Below are positions 42,265 through 51,283 of a DNA stretch of 55,657 nt, piece after piece (positions within the stretch are counted from its first letter, which is position 1; every line of letters starts with the position of its first letter). A program made the position numbers and the translations under genes. Location of the stretch: the NCBI GenBank assembly GCA_017449135.1, contig JAFSKE010000026.1, positions 1-55,657 of the forward strand. The letters are read 5' to 3'. The stretch is from Synergistaceae bacterium. Its GTDB lineage: Bacteria; Synergistota; Synergistia; Synergistales; Aminobacteriaceae. The notes beneath the pieces were generated by a model, which saw only the letters and a program-made list of their open reading frames with translations, made no database searches and was not told the DNA's origin.

Positions 42265-43848
42265 TTACATTTTCATTGAATTAATTGCTGATTTTTCAAC
42301 GTCTAAACATTTTACATAACGCTGTGTGAATTTTTCAAATCCCTTTACATCTTCGGGATCAGGTTCGACAGCATCGCCCGCTAAATTCTTGAATACACAA
42401 TTATTCAAATAATTTTCGAGTGAGCCGAATTTTTTACCGTCAACGAGATATGCACCTAATAAAGCAATTCCCCATGCTCCGCCTTCCGAAGCAGTAGACA
42501 AAACTTTTACAGGGCTGTTCACGGCAGCAGCAAGGAATTTTTGCATTACTAACGGTGTCTTAAATAATCCTCCGTGTCCCATTAAGAGATCTAATTTTAC
42601 TCCTTCATCTTTCAGCAATATATCCATTCCTAATTTTACCGCCGTGATTGAAGAATACAAGTGTGAACGCATGAAATTTGCAAGATTGAAATTACTTTCA
42701 GGAGTTCGCAAAAATATCGGTCTGCCTTCGTTAATTCCGACAAGCCCCTCGCCTGAATAATATCCGAATGACATTAAGCCTCCGCAGTCCTTATCGCCCG
42801 TTAATGAATTAGTGTAAAGAGTGCTGAATAATTTTCCTGCGTCTGCCTCAATCCCCATTAACTTACAAAACTCGCCGAAAATTCCTACCCAAGCATTCAA
42901 GTCCGAAGTTCCATTGTTAGCGTGAGACATTGCACAGGGGAATCCCGAAGGAGTTGTTACCATGTCGATTTCACGATGAAGTTTCGATAATTTTTTCTCC
43001 TTCTCAAGAACTATCATTGCGAATGTGCTTGTACCTGCGGATAAATTTCCTGTTCTCGGAGCAACGGAATTTGTAGCTGTCATTCCTGTTCCTGCGTCGC
43101 CTTCGGGAGGACATAAAGGAACGCCTGCCTGAAGATTTCCGGATTCGTCGAGCAATTTTGCACCTTCAGCCGTCAATTTTCCTGCATCATCGCCGGCAAC
43201 TAAAACTTTAGGGAATACATCACGAATATTAATTCCGCCCGTCAAGTCCGAAAACTTTTTCAACATTGCTTCGTCATAATCGAGTTTTTCGGAATCAATA
43301 GGGAACATTCCCGAAGCATCGCCGATCCCGATAACTTTTTCGCCCGTCAGTTTGTAATGAACATACGCAGCAAGTGTAAAGACCGAAGCTACATTTTTAA
43401 CATGTTCTTCTTTGTCCAAAATTCTCTGATAATAATGAGCGATTGACCATCTCAAAGGAATATTGAAATTAAATAATTCCGTGAGAGTGTCGGCAGATTT
43501 TTGAGTGTTTGTGTTTCGCCATGTCTGAAATTTTGAAAGCTGTTTGTCGTTTTTGTCGAGAGCTATATAACCGTGCATCATTGCACTGATTCCGATTGCT
43601 CCGAAAGTCTTTGGAATCATCCCGAATTTATTTTCGATTTCGCTGCGAAGTTTTGAGTAACAATCTCTCAACCCTTCCCATACCTCTTCAAGGGGATATG
43701 TCCAAACGCCGTCAACAAGTGAATTTTCCCACTCGTGCCAGCCTGAAGCTAAAACGTTTCCGTCGAAATCGATTAAAACTCCTTTAATTCTTGTTGAACC
43801 AAATTCGATTCCGAGCGAAGTTTTGTTAAAGTCCAATTTTTTCCTCAC
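42265..43848 (-). CDS. FGGY-family carbohydrate kinase (xylulo-/ribulokinase-like)
   Basis: ATP-dependent sugar kinase, 527 residues. The N-terminal domain begins SLGIEFGSTRIKGVLIDFDG and has GISAMMHGYIALD; the C-terminal ATP domain includes GTGMTATNSV, GNLSAGTSTF and GHGGLFKTP plus ASEGGAWGIALLGAY. Length and domain order match xylulokinase and ribulokinase relatives; the exact sugar cannot be read from sequence alone. Co-oriented with transaldolase, which supports pentulose input to the pentose-phosphate pathway. A divergent putative TetR gene lies 139 bases away and might control it. Confidence 0.85.
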   Translation of the reverse strand: MRKKLDFNKTSLGIEFGSTRIKGVLIDFDGNVLASGWHEWENSLVDGVWTYPLEEVWEGLRDCYSKLRSEIENKFGMIPKTFGAIGISAMMHGYIALDKNDKQLSKFQTWRNTNTQKSADTLTELFNFNIPLRWSIAHYYQRILDKEEHVKNVASVFTLAAYVHYKLTGEKVIGIGDASGMFPIDSEKLDYDEAMLKKFSDLTGGINIRDVFPKVLVAGDDAGKLTAEGAKLLDESGNLQAGVPLCPPEGDAGTGMTATNSVAPRTGNLSAGTSTFAMIVLEKEKKLSKLHREIDMVTTPSGFPCAMSHANNGTSDLNAWVGIFGEFCKLMGIEADAGKLFSTLYTNSLTGDKDCGGLMSFGYYSGEGLVGINEGRPIFLRTPESNFNLANFMRSHLYSSITAVKLGMDILLKDEGVKLDLLMGHGGLFKTPLVMQKFLAAAVNSPVKVLSTASEGGAWGIALLGAYLVDGKKFGSLENYLNNCVFKNLAGDAVEPDPEDVKGFEKFTQRYVKCLDVEKSAINSMKM

Positions 43849-43903
43849 TCCTTAATTTATTGAAATTAAAATTTTGTGGAGATTTTATTTTAATCCTAAG
43901 TTA

Positions 43904-43978
43904 AATTTCTGTCTATTTTAGTTTTTAGTTTTTCTTATGTTATAATTTTTTCAAAAATAAGAATTAGGAACAGAAATT
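43904..43978. promoter_or_regulatory. Inverted repeat and promoter between the kinase and tetR
   Basis: AATTTCTGT (43904-43912) and ACAGAAATT (43970-43978) are perfect 9-base inverted arms 57 bases apart, framing a plus-strand TATAAT at 43941-43946. They could be paired operator half-sites of the neighbouring TetR protein; chance cannot be excluded in this AT-rich gap. Confidence 0.4.
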
Positions 43979-43987
43979 ATTTTAGCA

Positions 43988-44541
43988 ATGCAGCGAACGA
44001 CAACAAAAGAATGGATAGCTAAGTCGTTTATTGAGTTATCCGAGAAAAAAGCATCGACAAAATCACCGTAAAGGAAATCGTAAAAAACTGCGGTCTGACT
44101 AAGACAACATTTTATAATTATTTTTATGATAAATATGATTTGCTTATGTGGATTTATGCTGAACCTGTAAAAAATATAATTTTTCGGATCGGTGATGTTG
44201 ATTACAGTTTTCGTAAAGCACTCATTGCAAATCTGAATTATTTTGCAGAAAATCGAAAGTATTTTATTAATGCCTTAACGAATACGCTCGGGCAAAATTC
44301 TTTTCTAAATCATGTTTTCAAAATTAATTTTGAATTATTATGTGATTTCATAAAATCTTCCCGAAAAATAAAAACTTTTCCTCCAAGAATTGAAGCACTG
44401 ATTAAACTTTATGTTTTCGGTACCGTGCAGTTTGTCTGTGATTGGCTGATAAATAATATGCCGATACAAATTGAAGAATTTGCTGACATTTTAGAAGCCG
44501 GGTTGCCTGAAGAAATAAAAACTTATCTTTACAAAACATAA
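43988..44541 (+). pseudogene. TetR-family regulator with a -1 frameshift in an A6 tract
   Basis: An ATG at 43988 begins QRTTTKEWIAKSFIELSEK, but after six A (44045-44050) the frame runs into TAA. In the next frame the protein goes on as SIDKITVKEIVKNCGLTKTT then FYNYFYDKYDLL, the helix-turn-helix of a TetR repressor, and continues to 44541. Adding one A restores a normal 184-residue protein. The ligand domain (44140 on) is intact and undecayed, so this is a recent mutation, a sequencing error in a homopolymer, or a slippage switch. Divergent from the FGGY kinase and upstream of a nitroreductase, either of which could be its target. Confidence 0.82.
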
Positions 44542-44661
44542 AAAAAGTAAAAAAATTTAACCCTTTCCCTGAATTGCATATTGAAAGTGAAATTACTTTT
44601 GTTATTATTTTTTCATCAAATTTTTATCAAAATATATTATTTCAGAATGGAAGTGCTTACA

Positions 44662-45306
44662 ATGGAATTTCAGGAAGTCGTGAAAAAACGAATCGGCAAT
44701 CGTTCATTTTCTGACAAACAGATAAGCGAAGAGGACATTCGCAATATTGTTGCCGATGCTGAACGTTCACCGTCATGGGCAAATGCTCAGGCTACACATG
44801 TTTATGTTGCAGTGGGTGAAACGCTCAAGAAAATTAAAGCCGAACATTTAGCAAAAGTTAATAACGGCGAAAAAGCTAATTCGGATATTCCTACGGTTCA
44901 TCGTCAGAACTGGGGCGAAAAATCACTCACTAATCAAGACCAGTTAATGAAAGACTGGAAGGATTTTCTTGGAGATTTGACACCGTTTGTTAATTCACAA
45001 AAAATTCTCTATGATGCCTCTGCAATGGTTTATCTTACCGTTCCACGAACAGCTCCTCAATGGGCGTTAATAGATCTCGGAGCCTTTGCACAAACTTTAA
45101 TGCTTGCGGCCTGCGACAGGGGAATTGGCTCAACTCCTGCTCACGAAATCGTTAAATATCCCGACGAAATCAGAAAAAATCTTTGTGTCCCTGATGATGA
45201 AATAATTGCTATGGGAATTGCTCTCGGTTATCCTACAGACGAAAAAATAAATTTCTTCAAATCCCAGAGATTGCCCGTTGATGAAGTTTTAACGCTTAAA
45301 AAGTAA
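44662..45306 (+). CDS. Nitroreductase-family protein
   Basis: FMN-dependent oxidoreductase of the nitroreductase family, 214 residues from ATG 44662. This start gives the standard N-terminus EFQEVVKKRIGNRSFSDKQI (FMN phosphate-binding Arg/Ser), has GGAAGTG before it, and avoids a 27-residue leader of low-complexity hydrophobic sequence in the longer frame. AERSPSWANAQ is the second FMN segment, and DRGIGSTPAHE with IAMGIALGYP the dimer/FMN contact region. Substrate unknown: nitroaromatics, quinones or flavins are typical. A perfect terminator follows. Confidence 0.9.
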   Translation: MEFQEVVKKRIGNRSFSDKQISEEDIRNIVADAERSPSWANAQATHVYVAVGETLKKIKAEHLAKVNNGEKANSDIPTVHRQNWGEKSLTNQDQLMKDWKDFLGDLTPFVNSQKILYDASAMVYLTVPRTAPQWALIDLGAFAQTLMLAACDRGIGSTPAHEIVKYPDEIRKNLCVPDDEIIAMGIALGYPTDEKINFFKSQRLPVDEVLTLKK

Positions 45307-45317
45307 AAAAACTCTCT

Positions 45318-45360
45318 GTCTCTTCCTTCGTCATGTAACGGAGGGGGAGACTTTTTTTTT
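45318..45360 (+). terminator. Intrinsic terminator after the nitroreductase gene
   Basis: Fourteen-bp stem with three G-U pairs (45318-45331 with 45338-45351) around a 6-base loop, then nine T. Isolates the nitroreductase from the TRAP operon. Confidence 0.95.
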
Positions 45361-45374
45361 AACGGTGAAAGAAG

Positions 45375-45383
45375 TGATAGAAT
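45375..45383 (+). promoter_or_regulatory. Candidate extended -10 for the TRAP-purine operon
   Basis: TGATAGAAT (TGN plus TAGAAT) lies just after the terminator and 36 bases before dctP, whose ribosome site is GAAAGGA. Weak -35. Confidence 0.35.
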
Positions 45384-45418
45384 TAATGACAAAATTTTTT
45401 TGAAAGGATTTAATATTT

Positions 45419-46393
45419 ATGAAAAAATCTTTATTGTTATCATTTACAATTCTTTTCACTTTCACAAGCTCTTATGCTTTTGCCGAAACTGTTTTGAAGC
45501 TCGGTACTACCGTGAACACTCAGGATTCGTTCCAAGTTGCCGCTGAAAAATTTAAGGAACTTGTCGAACAGCGCACTAACGGGAATTACAAAATCGAAAT
45601 TTATCCCAACGGTTCACTTGGCGGGGAAAGCGACATGCTCGAATCAATGACTATGGATATGCTTGACATGGGAATTATAACGTCAGGGCCATTCGTGAAT
45701 TTCTCACCTTTAATGGGAGTTTTGGATATGCCGTTTTTGTTTGCAAACAATGAAGAAGTCTACAAGATTTTAGACGGCGAAATCGGGCAGGAATTGTTGA
45801 ACACTCTCGAAAATGCTAATCTCAAGGGTCTTGCTTATGCCGAAAGAGGATTCAGAAATGTTACAAACTCAATCAGACCTGTTAAAAACGCTGACGACAT
45901 AAAAGGCTTAAAACTTCGTGTAATGGAAAATGAAGTCTACACGGCAACATTTAAGGCTCTCGGAGTTAATGCAGTTCCAATGCAGTGGGGAGACGCTTTA
46001 ACGGCAATGCAGCAGAACACAATCGAAGGCGAGGAAAACCCGATTAATGTAATTTTCTCGTTTGGACTTTGGGATTACAATCAAAAATTCGTAACCCTTG
46101 ACCGACACAGCTACGCCACCGCAATAATCACAATGAGCCTTGACGCTTTCAAAAGACTTGACGAAGAGACACAAAAAATCTTCAAACAGTCTGCACAGGA
46201 AGCCGCCGAATACGAAAGAAAATGGGTAGCTGACCAGGAAGCAGGACAGCTCGCAGCAATTAAATCTCACGGGGTTGAAGTTGTCGAAAATCCCGATGTA
46301 AATTCCTTCAGAGAGGCCGTTAAATCCGTTTACGGTGCTTATCCTCAATACGAAGATTATATTAAGAGAATACACGACGAACTTGCAAAATAA
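45419..46393 (+). CDS. dctP: TRAP transporter substrate-binding protein (DctP family)
   Basis: Extracytoplasmic binding protein of a TRAP transporter, 324 residues, with a signal peptide (LLLSFTILFTFTSSYAFA). Family features are LKLGTTVNTQDSFQVAAEKF, IEIYPNGSLGGESDMLESM, the Arg-containing GFRNVTNSIRPVKNADDIKG (carboxylate-binding region) and LRVMENEVYTATFKALG. First gene of a dctP-Q-M-ade-permease operon. The ligand is probably a small organic acid by family, but the purine genes downstream leave open a nucleobase- or ureide-related ligand. Confidence 0.93.
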   Translation: MKKSLLLSFTILFTFTSSYAFAETVLKLGTTVNTQDSFQVAAEKFKELVEQRTNGNYKIEIYPNGSLGGESDMLESMTMDMLDMGIITSGPFVNFSPLMGVLDMPFLFANNEEVYKILDGEIGQELLNTLENANLKGLAYAERGFRNVTNSIRPVKNADDIKGLKLRVMENEVYTATFKALGVNAVPMQWGDALTAMQQNTIEGEENPINVIFSFGLWDYNQKFVTLDRHSYATAIITMSLDAFKRLDEETQKIFKQSAQEAAEYERKWVADQEAGQLAAIKSHGVEVVENPDVNSFREAVKSVYGAYPQYEDYIKRIHDELAK

Positions 46394-46394
46394 C

Positions 46395-46865
46395 ATGAAA
46401 TATCTGACATCTTTAAGCTATGTTCTTGACAAAATCTGCGGGGTTTTAATTGCTCTTATGCTGAGCTTAATGGTTATCTTCACGATTGCTCAGGTTGTAT
46501 GTCGTACATGGTTCACTGCTCTGTCATGGTCAGAGGAAGTTACAAGATTCTTATTAATCTGGTCTACGTTTCTCGGAGCTGCCTGTGTTTATCGACATGA
46601 TGGGAACATAGCCATTTTAATTTTTCAAAATTTATTCCCTGATTCAGTCAAAAAAATTTTGAGAATTACGATTCATATTTTATGTTTGATTTTATTCTGC
46701 ATTCTCTGTTATTACGGTTTTTTATACTGCGGTCGTCAGGTCAGAATGGCCGCAGCTATTCCGATAAGAATGAAATATATTTATATGTGTCTGCCTATCA
46801 GCATGATTATTTTAGTCATTCATTCGTCTGCCATGATTTTTGAGGAGTTAAAACGATGTCAATAA
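46395..46865 (+). CDS. dctQ: TRAP transporter small membrane subunit (DctQ)
   Basis: Small integral membrane subunit of the TRAP system, 156 residues from ATG 46395, directly behind the dctP stop; the longer frame from 46335 lies inside dctP. Four membrane segments are visible: LIALMLSLMVIFTIAQVV, the region around TRFLLIWSTFLGAACVY, HILCLILFCILCYYGFLY and MCLPISMIILVIHSSAMI. WSEEVTRFLLIW is the DctQ signature. Overlaps dctM by 10 bases. Confidence 0.92.
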   Translation: MKYLTSLSYVLDKICGVLIALMLSLMVIFTIAQVVCRTWFTALSWSEEVTRFLLIWSTFLGAACVYRHDGNIAILIFQNLFPDSVKKILRITIHILCLILFCILCYYGFLYCGRQVRMAAAIPIRMKYIYMCLPISMIILVIHSSAMIFEELKRCQ

Positions 46866-48109
46866 TCTTATTTTCTGTCTTCATCGTTCTTCTTATTATA
46901 GGCGTTCCCGTTGCATTCTCTATAGCTTCTGCATCAGTCGTAACTATATTCTTCGGTCTCGGCTCTAACAGGCTTTTAATGGTAGTGCAAAGAATGTTCG
47001 AGAGCTGTAATTCATTCTCGTTAATCGCTGTTCCGTTCTTCATTCTGGCAGGAGATTTGCTGTCAAAAGGGAAGATTTCAAGACTTCTTGTTGAGTTCTG
47101 CGAGTCTTTTTTAAGCGTAATTCGAGGGGGATTGTCGATAGTTTCAGTGTTGGCGGGAATGTTTTTTGCGGCCATATCGGGATCAGGTGCAGCAACAACC
47201 GCAGCGGTCGGAGGGGCTTTAATCAACGAATTAAAATTGCGGGGATACAATGAAGCCTCTTCCGCAGCTTTAATCGCAGCAGCAGGCACTATCGGGGTTG
47301 TTATACCTCCGTCAGTTCCAATGGTCTTATATGCCGTAATAGCCGAAGTCAGCGTTAGTAATCTCTTCAAAGCAGGGTTTGTGCCAGGCTTCATAATGGG
47401 AGGTATCCTGATTGCTATATCGCTGTATCAGGGAAAAAAATTAAATTATCCTAAGGGCGGTAAACTGTCGATTGCTAAAATTATAAAGTCGTTTGTTTTA
47501 GCAATTCCAGGAATTTTGATGCCTGTGATAATCTTAGGCGGAATATTCTCTGGAATTTTTACACCGTCAGAGGCAGCAGCTATTGCAGTTGCTTATGCTG
47601 TTTTTGTGTCGGCGTTTATTTATCGTGATTTGACGTTAAAAAACCTGTTTGAAATTATGCTTGGTTCAGCTCGTACAAGTGCAGTAATCATGATTATTAT
47701 CGCCTGTTCGGGAGCTTTCGGCTGGTGTCTGGCTAATTGGAAAATCCCTGAGACTATCTCTAATGCCGTTTTATCAGTCTCTGCAAATAAATATATTATC
47801 ATGCTTTTAATATCGATTATTATCCTGATTGCAGGTGTCTTTATGGAAACTTCTTCGGCTATAATCCTTTTAACTCCAGTGTTTTTGCCTTTAATAAAAG
47901 CCCTCAATATCTCTTATATGCACTTCGGTGTCTTATTTGTCGTGGGAATTGCTATAGGAATGATTACGCCTCCTGTTGCTATTAATCTTTTCGTAGCGTC
48001 AGGAATTACAGGCCTCCCTATCGAAAAAATTTCTCGTGCGGTTGTGCCTTATCTGATAGGATTAATTTTTGTGTTTTTAGGAATTGTTTTTATACCGTTA
48101 TTTTTCTGA
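46856..48109 (+). CDS. dctM: TRAP transporter large permease subunit (DctM)
   Basis: Large permease subunit, 417 residues, about 12 hydrophobic segments. Recognisable segments are IIGVPVAFSIASASVV, VPFFILAGDLLSKGKIS, AAISGSGAATTAAVGGALI and AAAGTIGVVIPPSVPMVLY, with GIAIGMITPPVAINLF near the end, all conserved in DctM. Na+-driven transport is known for the family. Overlap with dctQ and a 17-base gap to ade show a single transcript. Confidence 0.95.
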   Translation: MSIILFSVFIVLLIIGVPVAFSIASASVVTIFFGLGSNRLLMVVQRMFESCNSFSLIAVPFFILAGDLLSKGKISRLLVEFCESFLSVIRGGLSIVSVLAGMFFAAISGSGAATTAAVGGALINELKLRGYNEASSAALIAAAGTIGVVIPPSVPMVLYAVIAEVSVSNLFKAGFVPGFIMGGILIAISLYQGKKLNYPKGGKLSIAKIIKSFVLAIPGILMPVIILGGIFSGIFTPSEAAAIAVAYAVFVSAFIYRDLTLKNLFEIMLGSARTSAVIMIIIACSGAFGWCLANWKIPETISNAVLSVSANKYIIMLLISIIILIAGVFMETSSAIILLTPVFLPLIKALNISYMHFGVLFVVGIAIGMITPPVAINLFVASGITGLPIEKISRAVVPYLIGLIFVFLGIVFIPLFF

Positions 48110-48126
48110 AAGGAGATTTTTTAATC

Positions 48127-49842
48127 ATGAATAAACTTGCTGCCGTTGCAAGAGGCGATATACCCGCTGATTTAGTCATTCATAACGCTAAAATTGCTAA
48201 TGTCTTAACCCTTGAATACGAAAATGCAGATGTTGCAGTGTATTCCGGAAAAATCGCAGGGGTCGGAAATAATTATAATGGCCGTGTAAATTTTGACGCT
48301 GACGGGAAAATTTTAATTCCAGGAATGATTGACGGGCATGTCCATATCGAAGACACTATGATGACACCTCAAGGATTTGCAAATACCGTAGTATTAAGGG
48401 GGACAAGTGCTGTAATGGCAGACCCTCACGAAATTTCTAATGCTTTGGGTATGGCGGGACTTGAATTTATGTTCAAATCTTCACAGGGACTTCCTGTAGA
48501 TATTTTCTACGGAGCTCCTTCGTGCGTTCCTGCATCTGATTTTGAAACACCTTACGATGAACTCGACATGACCGCCATAAAAAACATGTTCGACAAAAAA
48601 TATGTCCAGCATTTAGGCGAGATGATGAATTTTCCCGCTGTAATCAACGGCGATCCTGAGGCTTGGGGTAAAATCTTAGCTGCCGGAAACGTTCCATTAA
48701 CAGGACATGCTCCAAACGTCTATGGTAAAGACTTAAATGCTTATCTTTCGTCGGGAATTTCGTCCGACCATGAATGCAACGATATTAACGAAGCACGTGA
48801 AAAACTGCGTCGAGGTATGTGGATTATGATTCGTGAAGGAGCTTCGTTCTGGAATTTGAAAACTCTTTTACCATTAATTCATGAAAACCCGCTTAATGCC
48901 TCAAGATGTATGGTTGTAAGCGACGATATCACAGCCCGCTATCTTGTCGAAAGAGGCCATATGGACGAAAAAATGCGTATAATGATTGATGACGGCTTAA
49001 ACCCTTTAATCGCACTAAGAATGGTTACTTTAAGCCCCGCAGAGTATTTCAGACTTTACGACAGAGGCTGTATAGCTCCGGGAAAAATAGCTGATTTCTC
49101 GCTTCTTGATTCTGACGTAATCGACAAAAATTTTAACGTCAAATTCGTATGGAAAAACGGCAGGCAGGTTGTCAGAGATAACGATGTCTTTAATATCCAT
49201 GAAAACGACTTTTTCGCTCCGATTACTAATGTCAAAATCGATAAAATCCCTACGATCGAAGATATAAAAGTAAAAGGCGAGGGGGCTATCAACGTTATCG
49301 GTGTAAAAGAAGGCACAGTTTTAACTGAAACATTGCAGATTAAGCCTAAACTCGAAAATAACTGCGTTGTTGCCGATACTGAAAATGACATCGCTAAAAT
49401 CGTAGTTTTAGAACGTCATAGAAATACGGGAAAATTCGCTGTAGGTTTTGTTAAGGGACTGGGAATTAAAAACGGTGCTGTTGGTTCAAGCGTTGCTCAT
49501 GATGCACATAATTTTGTCGTTGCAGGAGCTGATGATTTGTCGATTATTACGGCATTGAAAAAACTCGCAGACATGGGGGGCGGCCTTGTAGTTTCTGACG
49601 GTGAAAACGTTAAATCCTCGTTCGCTCTTCCGATTGGGGGCTTGATGAGTTATTTACCTCCCGAAATAATTTCCGATGAGTTAATAAAAATGGAAAATTA
49701 CGCCGAAAAAATCGGAATTAAAATTCAACACCCTTTCATGGTATTGTCGTTTTTATGTTTAAGCGTCATTCCGGAGCTTAGAATTACAGACAAGGGCTAT
49801 GTCGATATTTCAAAAGGAGGAAAACAAAATCTTTTTTTGTGA
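48127..49842 (+). CDS. ade: Adenine deaminase
   Basis: Converts adenine to hypoxanthine and ammonia in purine salvage. 571 residues, typical of the Ade/AdeC amidohydrolase family. DGHVHIEDTM (metal-binding His pair), MADPHEISNALG, PASDFETP, TGHAPN, SDHECN and VVSDD are the metal and active-site segments, and the C-terminal GAVGSSVAHDAHN motif is conserved. An AAGGAG site is present. Placed between a TRAP transporter and a purine permease, it deaminates what these may import. Confidence 0.95.
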   Translation: MNKLAAVARGDIPADLVIHNAKIANVLTLEYENADVAVYSGKIAGVGNNYNGRVNFDADGKILIPGMIDGHVHIEDTMMTPQGFANTVVLRGTSAVMADPHEISNALGMAGLEFMFKSSQGLPVDIFYGAPSCVPASDFETPYDELDMTAIKNMFDKKYVQHLGEMMNFPAVINGDPEAWGKILAAGNVPLTGHAPNVYGKDLNAYLSSGISSDHECNDINEAREKLRRGMWIMIREGASFWNLKTLLPLIHENPLNASRCMVVSDDITARYLVERGHMDEKMRIMIDDGLNPLIALRMVTLSPAEYFRLYDRGCIAPGKIADFSLLDSDVIDKNFNVKFVWKNGRQVVRDNDVFNIHENDFFAPITNVKIDKIPTIEDIKVKGEGAINVIGVKEGTVLTETLQIKPKLENNCVVADTENDIAKIVVLERHRNTGKFAVGFVKGLGIKNGAVGSSVAHDAHNFVVAGADDLSIITALKKLADMGGGLVVSDGENVKSSFALPIGGLMSYLPPEIISDELIKMENYAEKIGIKIQHPFMVLSFLCLSVIPELRITDKGYVDISKGGKQNLFL

Positions 49843-49880
49843 GATAATATCTAAATATTAATTTTTGGAGGTCGATTAAA

Positions 49881-51179
49881 TTGTTCAAAATTCGTGAGAA
49901 TAATTCAACGTTCTTAACTGAAGTTCTCGCAGGTTTTACAACTTTCGTAACGATGTCTTACATCATTTTCGTTAATCCTAATATCTTAAGCAGCACAGGA
50001 ATGGATTTTAACGCCCTCGTCGTCGTAACGTGTCTTGCGTCGGCTTTGGGTACGTTCTTAATGGCCATTTTTGCGAACTATCCGATTGCACTTGCTCCGG
50101 GAATGGGGTTAAATGCTTTCTTCGCTTTCGGGGTCGTTTTGAACATGAAAATCAACGGTGCTCCTGTAACATGGCAAATGGCGTTGGCAGCGGTGTTCAT
50201 CGAAGGTGCGATTTTTGCTGTCCTGACACTCACAAGCATTCGCGAAGCCATAATGAACTCTATCCCTAAATCTCTGAAAATCGGAATATCCGCAGGTATT
50301 GGATTATTCATTGCCTTCATAGGACTTCAGGGAGCAGGAATTATAGTAAACAACGACGCAACACTCTTGGGACTTGGCAGTATCAGAAATAATATCCCAA
50401 TGATGATGTCAATAGCTGGATTTATTATCATGGCCGTGTTGACAGCGTTAAACGTTAAGGGGGCGTTGTTAATCGGAATTTTAGTAATTACGGCAGCGGC
50501 GGCAGGATTAGGATTTGTCGAAGTTCCTGAAACTTTTGTGTCTCAACCTCCTTCGATTATGCCTCTTGTAGGAAAACTTGATTTCTCATTGATTAAAGAG
50601 CCTCAATTCTGGGTAGTTGTGTTTACTTTCTTCTTTGTTGACTTCTTCGACACATTGGGGACTCTTGTAGGCGTTTGCAACAGATCCGGACTTCTCGACG
50701 AAAACGGAAATCTTCCCAGAGCAAAAGGTGCTTTAATGGCCGATGCAGTAGCTACAATGGCAGGTGCAGCAATGGGAACTTCAACGGTTACGTCATACGT
50801 CGAAAGTTCTTCGGGCGTTGCACAGGGAGGCAGAACAGGTTTAACGGCGATTGTAACGGCATTATTATTTGTCGGAGCGATTTTCTTTACTCCTGTCGTT
50901 AAAATGGTTCCCGGCTATGCAACTGCACCGGCGTTAATTATCGTGGGAATTTACATGATGATGAGCTTACGTGATATTAATTATGATGACTGGACAGAGC
51001 TAATTCCGTCATTAATGGGATTTTTCATGATGCCTTTAGCTTACAGCATTGCAGTAGGTATCGAGTTCGCAATCGTCTCTTATGTTTTGATTAAAGTTTT
51101 CACGGGGAAATTCAAAGATATTTCTTTCTTAATGGTAGCACTTTCCGTATTATTCATAGCAAAGGAATTTTTAGCATAA
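49881..51179 (+). CDS. NCS2-family guanine/hypoxanthine-type permease
   Basis: Nucleobase permease of the AzgA-like branch (PbuG/PbuO, GhxP/AdeP), 432 residues, with about 13 membrane segments. Signatures are GFTTFVTMSYIIFVNPNIL at the N-terminus, LAPGMGLNAFFAF, FFVDFFDTLGTLVGV, and GAAMGTSTVTSYVESSSGVA in the substrate region. Likely substrates: hypoxanthine, guanine or adenine, driven by H+. Start is TTG at 49881 with GGAGG eight bases upstream. It lies 38 bases after ade in the same direction. Confidence 0.93.
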   Translation: MFKIRENNSTFLTEVLAGFTTFVTMSYIIFVNPNILSSTGMDFNALVVVTCLASALGTFLMAIFANYPIALAPGMGLNAFFAFGVVLNMKINGAPVTWQMALAAVFIEGAIFAVLTLTSIREAIMNSIPKSLKIGISAGIGLFIAFIGLQGAGIIVNNDATLLGLGSIRNNIPMMMSIAGFIIMAVLTALNVKGALLIGILVITAAAAGLGFVEVPETFVSQPPSIMPLVGKLDFSLIKEPQFWVVVFTFFFVDFFDTLGTLVGVCNRSGLLDENGNLPRAKGALMADAVATMAGAAMGTSTVTSYVESSSGVAQGGRTGLTAIVTALLFVGAIFFTPVVKMVPGYATAPALIIVGIYMMMSLRDINYDDWTELIPSLMGFFMMPLAYSIAVGIEFAIVSYVLIKVFTGKFKDISFLMVALSVLFIAKEFLA

Positions 51180-51192
51180 AAAATAAAAGAGC

Positions 51193-51220
51193 CTCTGACA
51201 TCAAAATCAGAGACCCTTTT
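51193..51220 (+). terminator. Terminator after the purine permease
   Basis: CTCTGA (51193-51198) and TCAGAG (51207-51212) stem, then ACCCTTTT. A relative of the CCTCTGA hairpins at 5401 and 6012. Confidence 0.6.
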
Positions 51221-51250
51221 ATAATTTACTAAATATATGAGAGCCTCACC

Positions 51251-51281
51251 CCTTAGAGGAGACGAAGTAAGACCTGAGCAA
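51251..51281 (+). repeat. 31-base repeat of the tnpB 3' end, upstream copy
   Basis: Matches 52375-52405 at 30 of 31 bases (A for G at 51257). In frame it reads PLRGDEVRPEQK and a TGA that overlaps the tnpB GTG, that is, the C-terminal code of another tnpB. AT-rich similarity (TAAATATATGAG) extends 21 bases further upstream with a 7-base gap. Confidence 0.85.
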
Positions 51282-51283
51282 AA

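Noticed and set aside
44581-44661. Longer N-terminus of the nitroreductase
   Set aside because: Low-complexity hydrophobic leader without ribosome site; the family starts at the later ATG.
46816-47394. 192-residue minus-strand frame opposite dctM
   Set aside because: Shadow of a Gly/Ala/Ile-rich membrane protein; no start signals.
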